Below are positions 25,418-32,340 of a DNA stretch of 44,484 nucleotides, piece after piece; position 1 is the first letter of the stretch, and every line of letters begins with the position of its first letter. The notes beneath the pieces are model-generated. The model saw only the letters and a program-made list of their open reading frames with translations, was not told the origin of the DNA and ran no database searches. The DNA comes from Cnuella takakiae. GTDB lineage: Bacteria; Bacteroidota; Bacteroidia; Chitinophagales; Chitinophagaceae. Both the position numbers and the translations under genes were made by a program. Location of the stretch: contig NZ_MTFE01000010.1 in NCBI RefSeq assembly GCF_001953305.1, positions 3,970,762 through 4,015,245 on the forward strand. Reading direction: 5' to 3'.

Positions 25418-27157
25418 ATGGGAAATTTTCAAATTAAGGAACAGCCCAAAGTTTATGATGTGGTGATTGTTGGTTCCGGCGCCGGTGGTGGCATGGCTGC
25501 CCACCAGCTTTCCAAAGCAGGCCTCAAAGTGGCCCTGTTGGAAGCGGGTCCCGACTATGATCCTGCCAAAAACGTCATGCAGTTAAAAGCGCCCTGGGAA
25601 AGTCTCCGCAGGGGTGCCAGTACCAAGTACCGGCCTTTCGGGGATTTTGACGCTTCCTATTGGGGATGGGAAATCGACGGTGAGCCCTATACCAAGGCCG
25701 AAGGCACCCAGTGGGACTGGTGGCGCAGCCGCATGGTGGGTGGCCGTACCAACCACTGGGGACGCATCTCCCTGCGTTTTGGCCCGCACGATTTTAAACG
25801 CAAAAGCATCGATGGCCTGGGCGACAACTGGCCCATTAGCTACGATGAAATCAAGCCCTATTACGACCGGCTGGACAAGATGGTAGGCGTTTTTGGCACC
25901 AACGAAGGGCTGGAAAACGATCCCGACGGTTTTTTCCTGCCGCCACCCAGACCGCGCCTTCACGAGCTGATCATCAAAAAAGGCGCTACCGCCGCCGGTG
26001 TACGCATCATTCCTTCCCGCCTGTCCATCCTCACCCAAAAAATCAATGACGACAGGGGTGCCTGTTTTTATTGCGGGCAGTGCAACAGGGGCTGTACCGT
26101 TTATGCCGACTTCTCGTCTTCAAGCGTACTGGTAAAACCGGCCCTGCTTACAGGTAATGTAGACATGTATGTAAACGCCATGGCCCGCGAGGTGCTGACC
26201 AATAAGGAAGGCCTTGCTACCGGCATATCGTACGTGGACAAAACCGATATGCAGGAATACTTGGTGCGGGGCAAAACAGTGATCCTTGCCGCATCGGCAT
26301 GCGAAAGCTCAAGGCTCCTGCTCAACTCCAAGGGTCCGCGCCACCAGAACGGTCTGGCCAACAGCAGCGGCGTGGTAGGCAAATACCTCCACGACTCCAC
26401 CGGCGCCAGCATGAGCGGCGTACTGCCCCAACTTTTTGGCCGCAAACGCTACAACGAAGACGGCGTGGGCGGTATGCACGTGTACTCGCCGTGGTGGCTC
26501 GACAATAAGAAGCTTGATTTCCCCCGTGGGTACCACATTGAATATGGCGGCGGCATGGGCATGCCCATGTATGGCTTTGGTATGGGTGTACAAAATGTAA
26601 ACGGTAAATACCTTGTGAACGGCAAACAAAAAGAAGCCGGTGGATTTGGCGCTTCGCTTAAGGAAGACATCCGCTACTTCTATGGCGCACAGGTACACAT
26701 GGCCGGCCGCGGCGAAGCCATTGCGCTGGAAAGCAATTATTGCGAAATTGATCCCAACGTGGTGGACAAGTACGGGATACCCGTGCTTCGGTTTAATGTA
26801 AAATGGAGCGACCACGAGATCAGGCAGGCCAAACACATGAAGGAAACCTTCCGCGAAATCATGCATGGCATGGGCGCCGTTATTACCGGCGGCAACGATG
26901 ATGGTCCTGAGAACAACTACGGCCTTGCAACGCCGGGCAAGATCATCCACGAAGCTGGTACTGCCCGCATGGGCGACGACCCGCGCAAGTCGGCTCTGAA
27001 CAAATGGAACCAGGCCCACGACTGCAAAAACCTCTTTGTGGTGGATGGTGCCGCCTTTGTGTCGCAGGCCGACAAAAATATTACCTGGACCATCATGGCC
27101 CTTTCGATGCGGGCATCGGAATACCTGGTGAAGGGACTTAAAGAAGGAAAAATATAA
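25418..27157 (+). CDS. GMC oxidoreductase, FAD-dependent sugar/alcohol dehydrogenase large subunit
   Basis: A 579-aa flavoprotein. The FAD-binding loop is GSGAGGG (19-25), with LEAGP at the end of the second strand. Residues 216-226 read [11 protein letters not shown], a CxxCxxCxxxC pattern like the 3Fe-4S site of FAD-glucose dehydrogenases. The C-terminal active-site pair is His511 (HEAGTARMG) and Asn554 ([10 protein letters not shown]). The next gene, 47 bp downstream, encodes a gluconate-2-dehydrogenase subunit-3 family protein, its usual partner, which supports export and cofactor loading. A cytochrome c subunit is not present. The substrate (a sugar, gluconate or polyol) is uncertain. 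The start is ATG 25418; an in-frame TTG lies two codons earlier. Confidence 0.92.
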   Translation: MGNFQIKEQPKVYDVVIVGSGAGGGMAAHQLSKAGLKVALLEAGPDYDPAKNVMQLKAPWESLRRGASTKYRPFGDFDASYWGWEIDGEPYTKAEGTQWDWWRSRMVGGRTNHWGRISLRFGPHDFKRKSIDGLGDNWPISYDEIKPYYDRLDKMVGVFGTNEGLENDPDGFFLPPPRPRLHELIIKKGATAAGVRIIPSRLSILTQKINDDRGACFYCGQCNRGCTVYADFSSSSVLVKPALLTGNVDMYVNAMAREVLTNKEGLATGISYVDKTDMQEYLVRGKTVILAASACESSRLLLNSKGPRHQNGLANSSGVVGKYLHDSTGASMSGVLPQLFGRKRYNEDGVGGMHVYSPWWLDNKKLDFPRGYHIEYGGGMGMPMYGFGMGVQNVNGKYLVNGKQKEAGGFGASLKEDIRYFYGAQVHMAGRGEAIALESNYCEIDPNVVDKYGIPVLRFNVKWSDHEIRQAKHMKETFREIMHGMGAVITGGNDDGPENNYGLATPGKIIHEAGTARMGDDPRKSALNKWNQAHDCKNLFVVDGAAFVSQADKNITWTIMALSMRASEYLVKGLKEGKI

Positions 27158-27204
27158 ATCATGTTGCCGGTTCCTGGCATCCGGCAACCTCAAATCCTAA
27201 TTAC

Positions 27205-27864
27205 ATGGATCGCAGATCATCCCTTAAATACATTGCGCTCTCCGCATTTGGCGGCGTGCTGCTGGAAAGCTGCCAGTCGGCAGATAAAAAGGACGTACTG
27301 GTAAAAGCCGCTGCCGGTGAGGGCGGCAAGATTGACCGGTTCCCCGAAGAAAAGGCCAATGATGAAAAGCTAAAGAGCGATACGTTCTTTACCAAGGAAG
27401 AACTGGCAACCATCACCGTGCTGGGAGATATCATTTTGCCGGCAGATGAAAAGTCGGGCAGCGCCTCGCAGGCTGGTGTACCCGATTTTATAGCTTTTAT
27501 TGTTAAAGACATGCCCCAGCATCAGACACCCATGCGGGGTGGTTTGCGCTGGCTGGAACTGGAAAGCCATAAACGATTTGGCAAGGGCTTCTTGGATGCA
27601 TCGGCCGACCAGCAGAAGCAGCTGGTAACAGATATTGCCTACCCCGAAAAAGCAAAACCCGAGATGAAGCAGGGTGTTGCTTTTTTTAACCGCATGCGCG
27701 ACCTGGTGCTCACGGGCTTTTATACCTCGCAGGAAGGTTTTAAGGACCTGGCTTATGTAGGTAACCAGCCCAACCAGTGGAACGGCGTGCCACCCGAAGT
27801 ATTGAAACAATATGGCCTGGCTTACACAGAAAAAGAACTGAAAGAATGTGTTAGTTATGTGTGA
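27205..27864 (+). CDS. Gluconate 2-dehydrogenase subunit 3 family protein
   Basis: A 219-aa secreted protein with an N-terminus MDRRSSLKYIALSAFGGVLLESC: an RR pair followed by a hydrophobic stretch, consistent with a Tat signal, and a possible lipobox Cys. The body carries LATITVLGDIILPADEKSGSASQAGVPDFI, the family core, and ends with NGVPPEVLKQYGLAY. It is the small (gamma) subunit that escorts the GMC subunit across the membrane by hitch-hiking on its Tat signal; this role is inferred from glucose dehydrogenase complexes. It is 47 bp downstream of the GMC gene, and a terminator follows. Confidence 0.9.
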   Translation: MDRRSSLKYIALSAFGGVLLESCQSADKKDVLVKAAAGEGGKIDRFPEEKANDEKLKSDTFFTKEELATITVLGDIILPADEKSGSASQAGVPDFIAFIVKDMPQHQTPMRGGLRWLELESHKRFGKGFLDASADQQKQLVTDIAYPEKAKPEMKQGVAFFNRMRDLVLTGFYTSQEGFKDLAYVGNQPNQWNGVPPEVLKQYGLAYTEKELKECVSYV

Positions 27865-27921
27865 GGCCTGAGGTTTTGCGTGCGCATTTGCGAAAACAGA
27901 ACAACAGCAAATAATGGGAAG

Positions 27922-27957
27922 CGCTGCAAGGTGTTGAACAACCAATACTTTGCAGCG
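27922..27957 (+). terminator. Terminator of the GMC/subunit-3 operon
   Basis: CGCTGCAAGGTGTTG pairs with CAATACTTTGCAGCG (15 bp with two G-U pairs) around a 6-nt loop, followed by TTTTTG. Confidence 0.85.
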
Positions 27958-28030
27958 TTTTTGTTTTGGTATTGGCTAAAGAGTTTTGTTTCTGGCTTTA
28001 TTTTTTGGGTATACCCATAAACTATTGACC

Positions 28031-28195
28031 ATGGAAAAGCAAACTGATAAAGACCAGGGCACCCAACCTGCAGCCAATACCAGCGATAATCCGAAGAACC
28101 CATTCCGCGAGGATGCTCCTGAAGTGGAAGCCGACCCCACCGAAGAGGCCGAACTGGAGCAGCAAAGAAAAGAAGCCCTTACAGAGCGCGATTAA
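28031..28195 (+). CDS. Small acidic disordered protein, 54 aa
   Basis: ATG 28031 opens a 54-codon frame, with an in-frame start at 27986 being less likely. The product is rich in Glu, Asp, Gln and Pro (DAPEVEADPTEEAELEQQRKEALTERD) and has no hydrophobic core, so it should be disordered and cytosolic. I know of no function. It stands between the GMC operon terminator and the DUF4251 gene (42 bp away). Low complexity weakens the case, but the length, the clean start and the stop before the next gene favour a real gene. Confidence 0.55.
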   Translation: MEKQTDKDQGTQPAANTSDNPKNPFREDAPEVEADPTEEAELEQQRKEALTERD

Positions 28196-28236
28196 GCCTC
28201 AGCCACCATCAGCACACCCACCCTAATACTACCATT

Positions 28237-28731
28237 ATGAAGTCCCTACAGCTCCTGCGCAACGGTGCATTTGGCCTGAGCCTGATGGCAACGGCATTAG
28301 CCTGCAGTGCGCCCCAAAACACTACCGGCGCTGCCGACCTCAACACCGGCGAATTGCTGGAACGCAAGGCATTTGTGTTCATCCCGCAAACCATGTCGCC
28401 GACAGGTGGCCGCACCCGCCAGGTTACGCCCGACTTTTTCTTCCGGGTGTCGGGCGATACGGTGCAAAGCTATTTGCCCTATGCCGGGCGCTCCTACAAT
28501 GCCCCTATGGACCCTACCCGCGGCGGTATGGATTTTAACACCACCCAATTCGGTTACCAGGTGTCCAAAGGGAAAAAGGAGGCTACCAACATTACCATTG
28601 AACCCCGGTCCGGTACCGAAGCCCGGCAAATAACCCTGCAGGTTTTCCCCAACGGCAATGCCTCGCTGCAGGCGGTATTCAACAACAGGCAAAGCATTTC
28701 CTACAACGGCAGGATACAGGCCAGGCGGTAA
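28237..28731 (+). CDS. DUF4251 family lipoprotein
   Basis: A 164-aa protein with a signal peptide ending in ALAC (lipobox Cys23). The mature domain fits DUF4251: RKAFVFIPQTM, LPYAGRSYNAP, GGMDFNTTQFGYQVSKGK and a final QAVFNNRQSISYNGRIQ. These are beta-rich Bacteroidota envelope lipoproteins of unknown role. ATG 28237 is 42 bp after the small acidic protein. Confidence 0.85.
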   Translation: MKSLQLLRNGAFGLSLMATALACSAPQNTTGAADLNTGELLERKAFVFIPQTMSPTGGRTRQVTPDFFFRVSGDTVQSYLPYAGRSYNAPMDPTRGGMDFNTTQFGYQVSKGKKEATNITIEPRSGTEARQITLQVFPNGNASLQAVFNNRQSISYNGRIQARR

Positions 28732-28879
28732 CCCTTTTTGTTTTTAAGTGCTTGTTCCCATGCTGTGCTGGATGGCCTTGGTAAGCATCAGCATATTCAA
28801 CAACTATAAACCAAAAACAAAAAACCGCCGGTTCCGTCCGGCCTTAGCACTCTATTTGCAAATTCCCAGTAAAACATTC

Positions 28880-29833
28880 ATGGAGCTTTGGGATTGTATT
28901 ATAATAGGCGGTGGACCTGCCGGACTGAACGCGGCGGTGGTGCTGGGCCGATGCCGCCGCAAGGTGCTGATTTTCGACACCCGCCAGTACCGCAATCAGT
29001 ACTCGCACGGCATGCACAACTACCTTACCCGCGACGACATTCTGCCGGGCGACTTCCTTAAAATATGCCACGAGGAAATTTTGAAATATGGCGTGGACCG
29101 GATCTTTCAAAAAGTTACCCATGCCCGCAAGAACGAAGAAGGACAGTTTGTGGTGCGCACCGAAGATGGCACCCTTCACCAGTCGAAAAAGCTGGTAGTA
29201 GCTACCGGCCTGATAGACAATGTGCCTGAGATTCCCGGCTTCCGGGAGTTTTATGGCAAATCGGTACACCACTGCCCCTATTGCGACGGCTGGGAAGTGC
29301 GCGATAAAAACGTGGGCATTTATGCCCGCAATAAAGAGGGCTGGGAACTGGCACTTGCGCTAAAAGGATGGACGGACAAAGTAACCCTGTATACCGATGG
29401 TAAATACAAAGTAAAACCCCACCAGCAGGAACAACTGGAAGCCAATGGCATTGAAGTAGTGTTTACGCCCATTGCAAAGCTGGAAGGCAGCGATGGACAA
29501 GTGCAGGAAGTGGTATTTAAAAATGGGGACCGCCGCCCTTGTGAAGCCTTGTTTTTTGTGAACGGTTATACCCAACACTGCAATTTGTACGAAACCTTTG
29601 GGTGCGAGGTAAGCAAGAAAGGCGTGGTGATCACCAATCGTTTCCAGCAAACCAGCACACCGGGATTATACGTTGCCGGCGATGCCGATCGCGACATGCA
29701 CTTTGTAGTGGTAGCGGCCGCAGAAGGCGCCAAAGCGGGCGTGATGATCAACAAGGAGCTGCAGAAAGAAATTACCGAACGCAACAATGCCGCCTACCAG
29801 GCGCTGCAGCAGGTACAGGAAAGTACAGGATAG
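28880..29833 (+). CDS. NAD(P)/FAD-dependent oxidoreductase, thioredoxin reductase-like
   Basis: A 317-aa flavoprotein. FAD loop GGGPAG near the N-terminus, a redox disulphide HCPYCDG (Cys132, Cys135), an NADPH domain between, and the C-terminal FAD segment GLYVAGDADRDMHFVVVAAAEGA. The order resembles TrxB and the bacterial TrxR-like reductases. The CPYC pair differs from CATC of classical TrxB, so the partner could be another disulphide or a flavin-linked acceptor. ATG 28880 was chosen because the FAD strand starts at once; an in-frame ATG at 28748 would add 44 residues without features. Confidence 0.88.
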   Translation: MELWDCIIIGGGPAGLNAAVVLGRCRRKVLIFDTRQYRNQYSHGMHNYLTRDDILPGDFLKICHEEILKYGVDRIFQKVTHARKNEEGQFVVRTEDGTLHQSKKLVVATGLIDNVPEIPGFREFYGKSVHHCPYCDGWEVRDKNVGIYARNKEGWELALALKGWTDKVTLYTDGKYKVKPHQQEQLEANGIEVVFTPIAKLEGSDGQVQEVVFKNGDRRPCEALFFVNGYTQHCNLYETFGCEVSKKGVVITNRFQQTSTPGLYVAGDADRDMHFVVVAAAEGAKAGVMINKELQKEITERNNAAYQALQQVQESTG

Positions 29834-29887
29834 CCCGGGGCCCCTGAAATCTGCATTAGCGCTTTTAAATGAGTAATTTAGCGGCAT

Positions 29888-29895
29888 TAGCTTTG
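29888..29895 (+). promoter_or_regulatory. -7 promoter element for the 73-aa gene
   Basis: TAGCTTTG, followed by C, matches TAnnTTTG 46 nt before ATG 29942. TTTT lies 21 nt upstream as a possible weak -33. Confidence 0.45.
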
Positions 29896-29941
29896 CTATA
29901 GGTAAGAACAACCTGCATTTTCACCTTTTAAAATAACGCGC

Positions 29942-30163
29942 ATGGAAAAACAAGTAACGATCGTGGTGCCCAATGCATCGGGTGAAGATGGACTAACCCA
30001 GGCATGCAAAAGAGGCGATTTATTTCGCCACGAAGCATTGCTGGAAGACCACCTTAAGGATGGCTATCACATTCACGACTACAAAGTGATGGATGTGGAT
30101 CGAAGTGCATCCGCTACACCCCGCACCATTGTACAGGTGTTTTTGAAAAAGTGGCTGGCTTAA
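29942..30163 (+). CDS. Small protein of unknown function, 73 aa
   Basis: A soluble mixed alpha/beta protein (MEKQVTIVVPNASGEDGL, then HEALLEDHLKDGYHIHDYKVMDVDRS and IVQVFLKKWLA). A strand, a helix, a strand, and a final strand look like a small ferredoxin-like fold; that is inference. No family recognised. It has its own -7 element and a strong terminator, which supports it being a real single-gene unit. Confidence 0.7.
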   Translation: MEKQVTIVVPNASGEDGLTQACKRGDLFRHEALLEDHLKDGYHIHDYKVMDVDRSASATPRTIVQVFLKKWLA

Positions 30164-30189
30164 CCAGCTTTTTCCATCCAGAAAAAACC

Positions 30190-30218
30190 AAGCAGTGCCC
30201 GCGCATTGCTTTTTTTTT
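30190..30218 (+). terminator. Terminator of the 73-aa gene
   Basis: AAGCAGTGC pairs with GCATTGCTT (one G-U) around CCGC, followed by a run of nine T. Confidence 0.9.
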
Positions 30219-30232
30219 GCCCCGAACCGTGG

Positions 30233-30253
30233 GCTATGTTTTGGGAACATAGC
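30233..30253. repeat. Small stem-loop upstream of the 80-aa gene
   Basis: GCTATGTT and AACATAGC (8 bp) flank a 5-nt loop. It is in the 231-bp gap between two small genes; role unknown. Confidence 0.3.
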
Positions 30254-30394
30254 TCAATTGCACCTTTCTAGCTGGGCTAACCGAAAGATGCTTTATCCAA
30301 GGATTAAACGACACTAAAATCTGGCTAAAACGCATCAACTTTATAAGGCCGATACAAAAGCTTTTTTGTAATACCACTACCACAACCCTTTGTT

Positions 30395-30637
30395 ATGGAA
30401 CATCAAATTATCAAGGATAAAGAATTACTGGCATTGCTCCAGCAACTGCAACAAAGCGGTGCGCCTGCATCCCTGTTTGTGGAAGACCAGGGCATGGGCA
30501 GCGAAAACGGCACCATTGAATCTATCAGGGAAGAAAAGGGTACCCACCTGATAACCATGAACGGCAACCGAAGTTTTACCCTACAACAGGTAATGGCCGT
30601 AAATGGCACTTATCGTACAGGATTTTCAACTTGCTGA
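30395..30637 (+). CDS. Small protein of unknown function, 80 aa
   Basis: A soluble protein beginning MEHQIIKDKELLALLQQLQQSG, with a Gln-rich helix, then a small beta segment with GTIESIREEKGTHLITMNGNRSFTLQQVMAVNGTY. The strand pattern suggests a compact SH3- or Rof-like barrel, but I recognise no family. It follows a 231-bp gap with no clear promoter element. Confidence 0.65.
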   Translation: MEHQIIKDKELLALLQQLQQSGAPASLFVEDQGMGSENGTIESIREEKGTHLITMNGNRSFTLQQVMAVNGTYRTGFSTC

Positions 30638-30794
30638 TTCAATGCTGCGTTGCAGTCACCGTATCAGCCGTTTTGAAAATGTTGATCAGCGCCCGGCTGT
30701 TGCATTGCTGCCGAATTGAGCACCCCAAATTTGTAATTGTAAAAGGAGCATGCTTTTTCCTGGTTAAGCATCCAATTACTGGCAGGTAATATCA

Positions 30795-31760
30795 TCAGGG
30801 ACAAACAGCAATATTATTGGTAAGGATACCCTTGGTAAGCTTGCCTGCTTTCACGTCCTTAATGAAGCAATTGATATTGGAAGAATAGTAATAGTTATCG
30901 TCTAGCCCGGTGTCGCCGCCCACCCGGCGGTGTAAAATGGCGGTTGTATTGTAGGCCTGCATTTTATCCTGTATAAAACGCGAACCGTAAAGCATGGGGT
31001 AATTGCTGCACTTATTAAAGGGCCCCTTGAATTCTGGAACCAGCGAGTCTGTAGCATTTAAGAAACCCATTACAGGCAAAACATCAGCCCCGGTGCCAGG
31101 CGATTCGGTTAACCATGCTCCGCGCCAATGTACTATACCCCGCAACCGGAATGGTAAAAGGGGCAGGTTTCCAGAAGCATTTACCTCACCCAGGTCGTCC
31201 GTTATGCCGGGGTAGATCCGTTCATAATCAGTTTGTGTTGTATGCCCCAGCGACAGTGCGGCAACACCGCCCACCCCCGTGCCCCCGGCAAACAGTTGGG
31301 AAGTATCGATCCCTAAAGTTTCAGCGTTTTGTACCAGGTAACGAAAAGCGGCATGAACATCCTGTACGGCCCGGTAAAAAGATTGTCCAACAGTATACGC
31401 ATCTCCGTTACACGGTTCGCCATTTCCACCCCGGCCCAGCCGGTAGTTGATGGCAATTGCGGTTATATCTTTCTGTGCCAGTGTTTCGGCAAGACCTTTC
31501 CATTCGTCCTTATTACCCTGCATCAGGTCGCCGCCATGCAGCAATACGATACAAGGATTCTTTTTGCCATTTTGGGGTTGGTATGCATCCAGGTAAAGTT
31601 CTACTTCCTCACCCCGGTAATTTAAAGCCACGTTATACAATAAGTTGCTTTGAACCTTGAAAGGATGAACAGGGTTGGGAAGAATTTCGGTTTGATTGCA
31701 TGCTGCAAAACATACGAGCAGGGCTGCTGCAACAAAAATCAGGTAACGAAGGGCAGGCAT
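30795..31760 (-). CDS. Carboxylesterase-like lipoprotein with the nucleophile position changed
   Basis: A 321-aa protein with a lipoprotein signal (CFAAC, Cys21) and an alpha/beta-hydrolase fold of the carboxylesterase/BD-FAE type: LYLDAYQP, IVLLHGGDLMQGN (oxyanion), AIAINYRLG, the predicted elbow AGGTGVGG at 158-165, an acid candidate Asp238 and a late His277. In the usual GxSxG elbow the nucleophile Ser is replaced by Gly162. It may therefore be a pseudo-enzyme or act as a binding protein. Alternatively Thr161 could substitute; I consider that unlikely. The gene is followed by no clear terminator. Confidence 0.82.
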   Translation of the reverse strand: MPALRYLIFVAAALLVCFAACNQTEILPNPVHPFKVQSNLLYNVALNYRGEEVELYLDAYQPQNGKKNPCIVLLHGGDLMQGNKDEWKGLAETLAQKDITAIAINYRLGRGGNGEPCNGDAYTVGQSFYRAVQDVHAAFRYLVQNAETLGIDTSQLFAGGTGVGGVAALSLGHTTQTDYERIYPGITDDLGEVNASGNLPLLPFRLRGIVHWRGAWLTESPGTGADVLPVMGFLNATDSLVPEFKGPFNKCSNYPMLYGSRFIQDKMQAYNTTAILHRRVGGDTGLDDNYYYSSNINCFIKDVKAGKLTKGILTNNIAVCP

Positions 31761-31851
31761 TTTCAGGGTTAAAGGTGGGTGGTGGTCCTTGGTTTACAAA
31801 TCCAAAGTATCGAAAAATAAGCTGAGCGCCAAAACAGGGTGGGCAATAAAA

Positions 31852-31880
31852 AAGCGGCAGACAATAAATGCCAGCCGCTT
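31852..31880 (-). terminator. Terminator of the 79-aa membrane protein gene
   Basis: Read on the minus strand, AAGCGGC pairs with GCCGCTT, with a partial stem inside, followed by TTTTTTATT. Confidence 0.82.
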
Positions 31881-31902
31881 CCTACCTGTTTACAGCCATA
31901 AA

Positions 31903-32142
31903 CTAATCGTGGCCTTCCAGCTTTACCAGCTTATTGTACAAGCCCAACAGCAGGAATGGCGCGGGCCACTGGCCTACAAACAAACTTTCTTTTTTACGAC
32001 CCATGATTTGCAGGGTGAGTGATACAGCCATGGAACCCAGGGCTGCCCACAGGAAGAGATCAGAAGGCAGTTTAGCGGTTTGCTCTTCGATGGCGGTTGC
32101 CACTTTGCCCTCTTTGTGCTCGGGGTTAAGATTAGTAGGCAT
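31903..32142 (-). CDS. Small two-helix membrane protein, 79 aa
   Basis: A polar N-terminus (MPTNLNPEHKEGKVATAIEEQTAKLP), then two hydrophobic segments, LFLWAALGSMAVSLTLQIMG and FLLLGLYNKLV, joined by GRKKESLFVGQWP. It is probably a small inner-membrane protein. By recall similar proteins are widespread in Bacteroidota without a known role. An AAGGAGGA Shine-Dalgarno sequence sits 6 nt upstream of ATG 32142, which decides the start over the in-frame ATG at 32187. Confidence 0.75.
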   Translation of the reverse strand: MPTNLNPEHKEGKVATAIEEQTAKLPSDLFLWAALGSMAVSLTLQIMGRKKESLFVGQWPAPFLLLGLYNKLVKLEGHD

Positions 32143-32148
32143 AATTAG

Positions 32149-32156
32149 TCCTCCTT
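32149..32156 (-). promoter_or_regulatory. Strong Shine-Dalgarno site (AAGGAGGA)
   Basis: A near-perfect anti-16S complement, 6 nt before ATG 32142. This is unusual in this window, since most Bacteroidota genes have weak or no Shine-Dalgarno sequences. Confidence 0.75.
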
Positions 32157-32340
32157 GTTTTAGTAAGTAGTTAAATGATGTTTTCATTTATTCAACTTCC
32201 TTGCCAAGGTGGGTTTATTGTTTTTGTACCACAATCCCCTATTTGGCGGGGCCACACAACCTGCAGCCCAAATAAAACGTATCTTATAAAAGGAAAATTC
32301 CAAAGCATACTCCCAACGGTTACACTTCAAAACATGCCGT

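Noticed and set aside
26309-27193. A 294-codon minus-strand frame opposite the GMC gene
   Set aside because: A shadow of a codon-biased gene; composition is unlike any protein in the window.
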